9,632 bases of DNA from assembly GCF_938045775.1 (NCBI RefSeq), contig NZ_CALIBH010000250.1, positions 1 to 9,632 on the forward strand. The letters are read 5' to 3'. Shown one piece after another: positions 1 through 5,313 of this stretch (positions are counted from its first letter, which is position 1; every line of letters begins with the position of its first letter). This DNA comes from an uncultured Campylobacter sp. GTDB taxonomy: Bacteria > Campylobacterota > Campylobacteria > Campylobacterales > Campylobacteraceae. Position numbers and translations under genes: made by a program. Below the pieces are notes generated by a model. It worked only from the letters and a program-made list of their open reading frames with translations, was not told where the DNA came from and did not search any database.

Positions 1-14
1 CGATTTTATAAAAT

Positions 15-635
15 TTAGCTTTTATTTCTCGATAGATATATCCAGTGGACTATATTACTGAATAAAATCGGAACAGACATACCAAAAAACATTGAGCCGC
101 CTCCAAAAAACGATAGCCAACCAAACAGGCTTTCTCTGCTCGCAAAAGTTGGAAACGTCCGCCCGTTGCCTACTCTGTGTGGGATGCCGTTTATGGCAAA
201 ATCGGCGTAGAAATAATTATTTAGAAGCCAATAGATAAAAGGTATGCCGATAAGCATAATTAGCTGCGTCTTGACGGCGGGAAGCTCTTTTTCATATAAG
301 AATACGGCGATTGGATAATACACGCAGCTTAGCGCGAAAGCCGTTAAAATAGGTACCCACAATGCTGCGACGTAAAATTCCGCAAGCTGCGTGTGCGGGC
401 TTATTTTGCCGATCGCGGCGATGTTTGGAAAAAACTGCTTCATAAATTTAACGAAGTCCGCGCATGCCGCGCTTGCGTCTAAAATATTTTCGGGCAGCAC
501 GAATACGCTAAGCGCCGTGATCGCAAACAGCACAAAAACCGCCGCGTAAAGCCGCCCGAAAAATTTAGTGAATTTCGTATCGGGATACGGCGCCTCTTGC
601 TCTTGCGTGCCTTGTGAATTTAGCAAATCGCTCAT
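15..635 (-). CDS. Hypothetical four-helix inner-membrane protein, 206 aa
   Basis: I do not recognise this protein. It has a hydrophilic, acidic N-terminus (residues 1-20) and then four hydrophobic stretches at about 28-48, 88-113, 122-145 and 175-200. K21, K24 and R28 before the first helix, the short charged loop EKELPAVK between helices 2 and 3, and the C-terminal RNK all fit both ends lying in the cytoplasm. The loops 49-87 and 146-168 would then be periplasmic. The helix 4 region is rich in Gly and Phe (FFGGGSMFFG). No catalytic motif or transporter signature is visible. The ATG start is supported by an AAAGGAG ribosome-binding site directly upstream (minus strand, about 641-648). A possible -10 box TAAAAT lies at 692-697 on the minus strand but is weak. 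The gene is separated from ackA by 525 bases, so co-transcription with the pta-ackA operon is not assumed. The open frame is clearly genuine; the function is unknown. Confidence 0.8.
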   Translation of the reverse strand: MSDLLNSQGTQEQEAPYPDTKFTKFFGRLYAAVFVLFAITALSVFVLPENILDASAACADFVKFMKQFFPNIAAIGKISPHTQLAEFYVAALWVPILTAFALSCVYYPIAVFLYEKELPAVKTQLIMLIGIPFIYWLLNNYFYADFAINGIPHRVGNGRTFPTFASRESLFGWLSFFGGGSMFFGMSVPILFSNIVHWIYLSRNKS

Positions 636-833
636 CGTTCGCTCCTTTAATAAATCTTTACGGCAAAACCCGGCTTGCGCTAAATTTTAAAATTTTATGC
701 CTTATCGTTCGGTAAAATTTCACGACGAGGACTTGCTTTGGAATTTTGCGGTCAAATTTGAAATAAAATTTATTAAATTTAACCAGCAAAGCTTTGTTTA
801 AAAATAAAGTCTCGCCGCCTTTAACGCGCAGTG

Positions 834-970
834 AGGCAGATGCAGGTTGGGGCGGTGGGGTCTGCTTGAGGTCGCGAGGCGAGCCCCAGGCAAAGTAAAA
901 GGGCGCTTCGCAAGTATAGCCCCTTCCGTTCCACTTCTTCCGAGGAAGAATTTAAGCCTTATCGGAAGCG
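834..970. other. GC-rich block with serial hairpins; candidate structured RNA or dispersed repeat
   Basis: Several inverted repeats follow one another. The first pairs 834-840 with 861-867 (AGGCAGA with TCTGCTT, one G-T pair) around a 20-base loop that contains the G-rich tract at 845-860. The second pairs 874-881 with 904-911 (GCGAGGCG with CGCTTCGC), plus CCC 884-886 with GGG 901-903. The third is TTCTTC-CGAG-GAAGAA at 935-950, enclosed by CTTCCG 923-928 pairing with CGGAAG 963-968. CGCTTC 904-909 could alternatively pair with GAAGCG 965-970, so two exclusive folds are possible. The density of pairing is seen directly. That it is a transcribed RNA, and on which strand, is inference. A member of a dispersed intergenic repeat family is an equally good explanation. 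Confidence 0.3.
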
Positions 971-1091
971 ACAAATAAAATTAAACCCGCGCGTAGCGTA
1001 GCGACTTCTCGTATCGTCTTAGCCAGAAAGCCTCTAAAATAAGAAAGCCCTTTCATTTCACGCAAACTCGCAGCTAAAGCCTAAAATTTAA

Positions 1092-1110
1092 TTGCCTAAC
1101 GAAAAGGCAA
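1092..1110 (-). terminator. Possible terminator of the pta-ackA operon
   Basis: TTGCCT at 1092-1097 and AGGCAA at 1105-1110 form a perfect 6-base-pair hairpin with a 7-base loop, about 50 bases beyond the ackA stop. Read on the minus strand, the stem is followed by TTAAATTTT, a moderately U-rich tail. The stem is short and has only three G-C pairs, so this is a modest call. The position and orientation fit the end of the operon. Confidence 0.4.
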
Positions 1111-1160
1111 GTTAGCGTTGCTTGCTCGCAAAATAACCGCGGAATCACACTAGATTTAAT

Positions 1161-2393
1161 TTAAAATTCCGAGTATTTCTGATAGTCGATCTGCGCGGAG
1201 TTTTTGTTGATCGTATCGACCGTGGCTTCGGCGATCGCAAGCTCCTCGTTGGTAGGGATTACGAGCGTTTTGATTTTGCTATCCGCCGCGCTTAAATTTC
1301 TAATCGAGCCGGTATTTTTTGCGTTTTTTGTCGCATCGATTTCGATGCCGATATGAGCGAGCTTCTCGCAGACATTTTGTCTAAAATGCGGCGCATTCTC
1401 GCCGATACCGCCGGTAAAGATCAAAGCGTCCACGCGCCCAAGCACGGCGTAATACGCTCCGATCATCTTAACGACGCTGTAAACGAGCATCTCAAACGCG
1501 AGTTTCGCGCGCGGCTCTCCGCCCTCCATCTTTTCATAGACCTTTCGCAGATCGCTTGCACCGCAGATGCCCAAAAGTCCGCTTTTTTTGTTCATTATAA
1601 CGTCCATATCCTGCGCGTTGTAGCCCGCGACGCGCTCGATGTATGGGATGATTGCAGGATCGATCGAGCCGCATCTGGTGCCCATGATGATCCCCTCAAG
1701 CGGCGTTAGCCCCATCGAGGTGTCGATACACTTGCCGTTTTCTATAGCACTCACGCTCGATCCGTTGCCAAGATGTAGCGTAATGGCATTGAAGTTTTCG
1801 TATTTTTTACGCAAAAATTTCGCTCCCATCGTCGAGACGAACCAATGCGATGTGCCGTGCGCGCCGTAGCGGCGAACCTTATATTTTTCGTAGAATTCAT
1901 ACGGCAGCGCGTACATATACGCATAAGGCGGGATGCTTTGATGAAAGATCGTATCAAAAACCGCTACGTTTGGAATTTTCGGAGCGATCTTCAGGCAGGA
2001 TTTGATACCCGCTAAATTTGCGGGATTGTGTAGTGGTGCAAGCGGCGCAAGCTCGGCGATTTTAGCCATTACGTCATCATCTATGAGCGCGGGAGCGTCG
2101 AAATAATCCGCGCCCTGAACGATGCGGTGTCCGATGCCGCCTACTTGAGTTAGATCGTTGATTACTCCGCTTTGTTTTAAAAGATCGATCGCAATCGCAA
2201 TCGCGGTTTCGTGATTTGCAATTTGCTCGTTTTCAACTTTTATGCCTCGTCCATTGGCGCAATTGATACTTCCGCTTGCGTGCGTCGAGCCGATCTCCTC
2301 GATGAGCCCACTTGCGATGCAGGCGTGATTTAGCATATCGTGGAATTTAAATTTAACCGAGCTCGAGCCAGAATTTATGACTAGGATATCCAT
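1161..2393 (-). CDS. ackA: Acetate kinase
   Basis: AckA interconverts acetyl phosphate + ADP and acetate + ATP in the cytoplasm, the second step of the Pta-AckA pathway. The 410-residue length is normal for the family. Family motifs are in order: NSGSSSVKF near the N-terminus with N7; GHR with R90; the FDTIFH motif with D147; GAHGTSH with H179; HLGNGSS at 207-213; GTR with R240; the adenosine-site motif FTGGIGEN at 326-333; and TNEEL with E383/E384. These match the catalytic residues established for the Methanosarcina enzyme (N7, R91, D148, H180, R241, E384) with a shift of one, so the enzyme should be active. The residue after GTSH is Trp, where Lys or Arg is more usual. The ATG overlaps the pta stop by one base (TAATG), with GGAG just upstream inside pta, so translation is probably coupled to pta. 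Acetate kinases are very well conserved and the identification is safe. Confidence 0.97.
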   Translation of the reverse strand: MDILVINSGSSSVKFKFHDMLNHACIASGLIEEIGSTHASGSINCANGRGIKVENEQIANHETAIAIAIDLLKQSGVINDLTQVGGIGHRIVQGADYFDAPALIDDDVMAKIAELAPLAPLHNPANLAGIKSCLKIAPKIPNVAVFDTIFHQSIPPYAYMYALPYEFYEKYKVRRYGAHGTSHWFVSTMGAKFLRKKYENFNAITLHLGNGSSVSAIENGKCIDTSMGLTPLEGIIMGTRCGSIDPAIIPYIERVAGYNAQDMDVIMNKKSGLLGICGASDLRKVYEKMEGGEPRAKLAFEMLVYSVVKMIGAYYAVLGRVDALIFTGGIGENAPHFRQNVCEKLAHIGIEIDATKNAKNTGSIRNLSAADSKIKTLVIPTNEELAIAEATVDTINKNSAQIDYQKYSEF

Positions 2394-3991
2394 TAATTCT
2401 CTCCCGCTTGAATTGCGCTGATAAGTATCGTGTTTACGATATCGGCGACCTTGCAGCCGCGGCTTAGATCGTTTACCGGCTTTTTTAAGCCCTGCAGAAT
2501 CGGTCCGATCGCCACGGCGCCTGCGGTGCGCTGAACGGCCTTGTAGCAGATATTTCCGCAGTTAAGATCGGGGAAGATAAATACGTTCGTACGCCCTGCG
2601 ACCGCGGAGTCCGGCATTTTTTTCTTAGCAACCGCCGCATCGACTGCGGCGTCGAATTGCAGCGGTCCGTCGATTAAAAGCGCCGGCGCCTTTTCGCGCG
2701 CTTTTTGCGTTGCAGTCTTTATGAATTCCACGCTATCGCCGCTACCGCTGTCGCCGCTGGAGTAGCTTAGCATCGCCACACGCGGCTCAAGCCCGAACGC
2801 CTTTGCGGTCGCAGCGCTTGAGATCGCGATACCTGCCAGATACTCTGCGCTCGGGCTCGGCGCTACGGCGCAGTCGGCAAAAAGCAGAGCCTGCGTATCC
2901 AGGCACATTATAAACGCGCCGCTAACGCTCGCGATGCCGGGCTTTGTCTTGATGATCTGAAGCGCGGGGCGGATCGTCTCCGCAGTAGTCGTGCCGGCAC
3001 CGCTTACCATCGCATCGGCTAGCCCTTCATACACGAGCATCGTGCCGAAATAGGTGCGATCGCGCACTAAATCGCGCGCCTGCGCCTCGCTCATGCCCTT
3101 TGCCTTGCGAAGCTCATATAGATCGCGCGCAAATTTTTCCAAGCTCGCATCCGTCTGCGGATCTAAAATTTTAACGCCGCTTAGATCGAGACCTAGCTTG
3201 CTTGCGCTTTTTTGCACTTCATCTTGTCGCCCCAGAAGGATCAAATTTGCAGCGCCGCTTTGCTTTATAATCGCGGCCGCGCGCAGAATTCTCTCATCGT
3301 CGCTTTCTGGAAGCACGACGGTTTTAACGTTCGCGCGAGCCTTGGCGTAGAGCTTGCTTTCAAATTTCAACGGGGTTAGAATTTCACAGCGCGTGGAGTT
3401 TGCGGCGTCCGTGAAGTAGCTTTTGTCGGCAACGACTTTATCAAGCTCTATCGCGCCGCTTTGGCAAGCGGAATTTTCGTCGTGAAATTTTGCGCCCTTT
3501 TCGCAGGCAGAATTTTTGCCGCAAAGCTCCAATTTTTTAGAATTTGCACCCTCCTGTGCAGGTCTTAGCGCGGAAAATGAAATTTTATCCTCATATATGC
3601 TGGCAAAGCTTACCGCTTTTGCTGCAGCGATTATGCGCTCGCCGATGCGCGCGGCGATTTCGTTAGGATAAAATCCGCAAACGGGAATATTTAAATCCTT
3701 GGCGATTTGTAAATTTAGCTCACGCATATCGGCTCCTGCGGCGCCGCGAACCAGTACGAAATTACACTGCTTTAGGATCTGTGCAAAGCGCTCTATCGCC
3801 GCCTTTCGCACGCGCTCATCCTGCCCGTTTGCGAGCGCTTTTTCAAGCTCGCTTCTGCTAAAAAGGGCATTGTCGCCAGCGATGCAAAGTTGCAAAACGT
3901 TGTGAAAGCTCATGGATAAAATTTTATCTAGTTTTTTTAGCTCGGATTCGTAGGCGGTAGGCTCGTCGCATAGCAGCAAAATTCCGTTCAT
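2393..3991 (-). CDS. pta: Phosphate acetyltransferase with reduced N-terminal domain
   Basis: Pta transfers the acetyl group of acetyl-CoA to phosphate, giving acetyl phosphate for AckA. The catalytic PTA/PTB domain spans about residues 205-530. Visible motifs are VVLPESDDERILRAA (225-239), DAMVSGAGTTTAETIRPAL (326-344), SYSSGDSGSG (409-418), QRTAGA with R488, and NDLSRGCKVADIV (507-519). S510, R511 and D517 line up with the active-site S309, R310 and D316 of the Methanosarcina enzyme. At 532 aa it lies between the short (about 330 aa) and long (about 710 aa) classes. Residues 75-110 resemble the latter half of the AAA_26/dethiobiotin-synthetase-like domain of long Pta, but the N-terminus has no P-loop. 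Residues 135-205 are a low-complexity linker with a tandem repeat. The ATG has AAAAGGA upstream. It is the first gene of the operon, divergent from the polyproline gene. Confidence 0.96.
   Translation of the reverse strand: MNGILLLCDEPTAYESELKKLDKILSMSFHNVLQLCIAGDNALFSRSELEKALANGQDERVRKAAIERFAQILKQCNFVLVRGAAGADMRELNLQIAKDLNIPVCGFYPNEIAARIGERIIAAAKAVSFASIYEDKISFSALRPAQEGANSKKLELCGKNSACEKGAKFHDENSACQSGAIELDKVVADKSYFTDAANSTRCEILTPLKFESKLYAKARANVKTVVLPESDDERILRAAAIIKQSGAANLILLGRQDEVQKSASKLGLDLSGVKILDPQTDASLEKFARDLYELRKAKGMSEAQARDLVRDRTYFGTMLVYEGLADAMVSGAGTTTAETIRPALQIIKTKPGIASVSGAFIMCLDTQALLFADCAVAPSPSAEYLAGIAISSAATAKAFGLEPRVAMLSYSSGDSGSGDSVEFIKTATQKAREKAPALLIDGPLQFDAAVDAAVAKKKMPDSAVAGRTNVFIFPDLNCGNICYKAVQRTAGAVAIGPILQGLKKPVNDLSRGCKVADIVNTILISAIQAGEN
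3440..3517 (-). repeat. Two-copy 39-base tandem repeat in the Pta linker
   Basis: Two adjacent 39-base units (3479-3517 and 3440-3478) agree at about 25 positions by eye. They encode two 13-residue units in the linker, residues 159-171 and 172-184, both reading N-S-A-C-x-x-G-A-x-x-x-D. The repeat lies outside the catalytic domain and keeps the reading frame. It looks like an old in-frame duplication in a tolerant region. Confidence 0.6.
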
Positions 3992-4019
3992 TGATCGGTC
4001 CTTTTAAATAAGATAGGCA

Positions 4020-4028
4020 ATTGTAGCA
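4020..4028 (-). promoter_or_regulatory. Extended -10 promoter element for pta-ackA
   Basis: On the minus strand this reads TGCTACAAT: a TACAAT -10 box (4020-4025) with an extended TGC element, preceded by T-rich sequence. This is the form expected for the main sigma factor in Campylobacter, which lacks a clear -35. Transcription would start near 4013 and give a leader of about 20 bases that includes the AAAAGGA ribosome-binding site. Confidence 0.6.
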
Positions 4029-4038
4029 AAATTTTGCT
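4025..4038. repeat. 14-base perfect palindrome over the pta promoter
   Basis: AGCAAAATTTTGCT is a perfect palindrome that overlaps the upstream edge of the pta -10 element and lies in the 112-base divergent region. It could be an operator for one or both genes. Its centre is the AAATTT word that is everywhere in these spacers, so it may be fortuitous. Confidence 0.3.
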
Positions 4039-4070
4039 TGCGTGTTAATCAAAGATTTATCGTGAGGGTT

Positions 4071-4076
4071 TAGAAT
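4071..4076 (+). promoter_or_regulatory. Candidate -10 box for the polyproline gene
   Basis: TAGAAT lies 27 bases before the ATG at 4104, which would place the transcript start near 4083 and leave a leader of about 20 bases with AAAGGAG at 4092-4098. No -35 is evident, as is normal in this group. It is the best match in the divergent region on this strand. Confidence 0.4.
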
Positions 4077-4103
4077 TCAGTAACTTCCAACAAAGGAGCG
4101 CAC

Positions 4104-4859
4104 ATGAAAAATTTAGTGATTTTGGCTCTTTTAGTGAGCCTCGCCGCGGCGAAAATCAACATAAACGAAGCTAGTCGCTACGAGCTGATGACGATCGGTG
4201 GGCTTGATGCGGGTAGGGCGGATATGCTTATGCAATACCGCCAAAAGCGCGAAATTTCAAGTGCAGATGAGCTAAAGGGCATCAACGGCTTTGCAAGTTA
4301 CGATACCGCCAAACTGCAGAAGAGCTTTGAAATATCGCCTAGAGCTAACGTGCAGCAGCCGGTGCAGCCTGAGCGCGACATAGTCGTAGTCGAAAAGACC
4401 CGCACCCGCACGGTTTACGGAGGCTCTACTTACAAACGCGTTGAAAATTATGGCAATGGCATCACGATCACCGAGACCGGCACTTTTCCACCTCCACCTC
4501 CACGAGGATATGATAGACGCGGCGGCATGCCGCCTCCTCCGCCACCGCCACCTGGTGGTATGATGCCGCCTCCTCCCCCGCCTCCTGGCGGCATGCCACC
4601 ACCTCCGCACGGAGGTATAAAACCGCCACCTCCGCCACCGCCACCTCCGCGTGATGATTATTCTCACAGGAGAAGTTCTGGCAGTATGAGCGATAGCGAA
4701 ATCGGCGGAAGTTCGCGCCGTAACATGCCGGTGCCTATGCATATGGGAACGATCCGCTCGAAAAGATCCAGTAGCGTCACAAGCTTCGGTGACTGCGATC
4801 CGCAAAGCGGTAACTGCGCTAGCGTGGGCGTAGGCGTGCAGGTAGATAGAGGGTTTTAA
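4104..4859 (+). CDS. Exported helix-hairpin-helix (ComEA-like) protein with polyproline region
   Basis: Residues 1-16 (MKNLVILALLVSLAAA) form a short signal peptide, so the protein is probably periplasmic or outside the cell. Residues 17-75 resemble the DNA-binding helix-hairpin-helix domain of ComEA and the small Campylobacter protein Cj0011c, beginning ININEASRYELMTIGGL. Both hairpins deviate from the usual GIG: the first reads GLD and the second GFA. Residues 92-127 are a charged segment rich in Thr, Val and Arg. Residues 128-182 contain five proline runs of 5, 8, 7, 4 and 9 residues separated by Gly/Met-rich spacers. The tail (183-251) is rich in Ser, Arg and Gly, with one Cys pair in DCDPQSGNC (C231, C238) that could form a disulfide. 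The start is set by AAAGGAG five bases upstream. A role in DNA uptake is suggested only by the first domain; the proline part is unexplained. I do not recognise the whole architecture. Confidence 0.85.
   Translation: MKNLVILALLVSLAAAKININEASRYELMTIGGLDAGRADMLMQYRQKREISSADELKGINGFASYDTAKLQKSFEISPRANVQQPVQPERDIVVVEKTRTRTVYGGSTYKRVENYGNGITITETGTFPPPPPRGYDRRGGMPPPPPPPPGGMMPPPPPPPGGMPPPPHGGIKPPPPPPPPPRDDYSHRRSSGSMSDSEIGGSSRRNMPVPMHMGTIRSKRSSSVTSFGDCDPQSGNCASVGVGVQVDRGF
4488..4649 (+). repeat. Polyproline-coding low-complexity repeat
   Basis: This stretch encodes residues 129-182 of the preceding gene. Proline runs occur at 129-133, 143-150, 155-161, 165-168 and 174-182, with GGM-type spacers between several of them. 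Proline codons are mixed (CCT, CCA, CCG, CCC), so the DNA is a degenerate rather than an exact repeat and is less slippage-prone than a pure tract. Confidence 0.85.
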
Positions 4860-4874
4860 AATTTAATTTTATGC

Positions 4875-4912
4875 GGGCGGAATTTTAGAATTTTATAATC
4901 GAGATTCCGCCC
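4875..4912 (+). terminator. Hairpin after the polyproline gene, probable terminator
   Basis: GGGCGGAAT (4875-4883) and ATTCCGCCC (4904-4912) form a perfect 9-base-pair GC-rich stem with a 20-base loop, beginning 15 bases after the stop codon. It is followed by CCCC and TTAAATTT rather than a clean T run, so intrinsic termination may be imperfect. The position argues for a transcript end. Confidence 0.5.
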
Positions 4913-4916
4913 CCCC

Positions 4917-4940
4917 TTAAATTTACGGCTAAATTTTAAA
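4917..4940 (+). repeat. Direct repeat, copy 1
   Basis: This 24-base sequence recurs at 5136-5159 with a single difference (C at 4926, T at 5145). Its last part, GCTAAATTTTAAAATTT when extended to 4944, is also found exactly at 679-695 in the other large spacer. Confidence 0.65.
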
Positions 4941-5035
4941 ATTTCGTAACGTAGAATTTAAAATTTACGCAGGCGTCGCTCCGCGCTACGATAAAATTCC
5001 AAAAAATTTTGTAAATTTAATCAGCAGCTTACGTG

Positions 5036-5060
5036 GTAAAATTTCAAGCTAAAATTTTAC
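5036..5060. repeat. AT-rich inverted repeat
   Basis: GTAAAATTT (5036-5044) and AAATTTTAC (5052-5060) are perfect inverted copies with a 7-base loop. No U tract follows on either strand. It may be one of many incidental pairings produced by the frequent AAATTT word. Confidence 0.4.
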
Positions 5061-5135
5061 GTTAAAAATTCCGTGCCGCGTTTGGTCGAAACAAATCTGC
5101 ACTTTAAAATTTTAAATCCGAACAGCCCGTCCGTT

Positions 5136-5159
5136 TTAAATTTATGGCTAAATTTTAAA
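5136..5159 (+). repeat. Direct repeat, copy 2
   Basis: Second copy of the 24-base element at 4917-4940, matching 23 of 24 bases, 219 bases further on in the same spacer. Confidence 0.65.
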
Positions 5160-5274
5160 TTTGCCTTTTCTACTCTCGCTAAATTCCAAAATTTTGCCCC
5201 GTCTTGCTGCTATTAAATTTTAAATTCGACCCGATTTAGCGCCTAAAATTCGTAAAATTTAATTTACAAAATAA

Positions 5275-5280
5275 TATAAT
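5275..5280 (+). promoter_or_regulatory. Promoter -10 box of ilvI-ilvH-lpxD
   Basis: A perfect TATAAT in an A/T-rich context, 33 bases before the ilvI ATG. Transcription would start near 5287. AGGA at 5303-5306 is the ribosome-binding site. No -35 is apparent. Confidence 0.65.
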
Positions 5281-5313
5281 CACAAAATTATTCCAACGAA
5301 ACAGGATGGGCGT

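Larger units (their letters stand above)
636..1160. other. 525-base intergenic spacer without a recognised gene
   Basis: The spacer lies between the start of the membrane-protein gene and the end of ackA. Its two ends are AT-rich with many AAATTT words, as in the other spacers here. Its middle (about 810-1020) is strikingly richer in G and C and in inverted repeats, and is described separately. A minus-strand frame stays open from 980 to its stop at 798-800 but has no ATG and no ribosome-binding site. I see no tRNA, SRP RNA or tmRNA signature on either strand. A likely terminator for ackA sits near the right end. Confidence 0.6.
4860..5313 (+). other. 454-base AT-rich spacer upstream of ilvI
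   Basis: No gene is supported here on either strand. The word AAATTT occurs about sixteen times by my count, often inside longer palindromes. The spacer holds a GC-rich hairpin after the polyproline gene, a 7-base C run (4910-4916), a near-exact 24-base direct repeat, a 9-base-pair AT-rich hairpin and finally the ilvI promoter. The leader from the predicted start to the ilvI ATG is only about 27 bases, so there is no room for a leader peptide or classical ilv attenuator. Confidence 0.6.

Noticed and set aside
636..1160. A tRNA, SRP RNA or tmRNA in the structured spacer
   Set aside because: No cloverleaf, SRP tetraloop signature or tmRNA ends could be found on either strand.
3054..3350. Open frames on the plus strand within pta and ackA (also 1353-1709, 1639-1869, 3699-3905)
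   Set aside because: These lie opposite highly conserved enzyme sequence and are Ser/Arg-rich products of reverse reading.
4272..4805. Minus-strand open frame of 177 codons opposite the polyproline gene
   Set aside because: Its Arg/His/Trp-rich repeats are just the reverse complement of the proline codons; the plus strand has the signal peptide, domain and ribosome-binding site.
5281..5313. Leader-peptide attenuator before ilvI
   Set aside because: The predicted leader is too short and has no run of Ile, Val or Leu codons.
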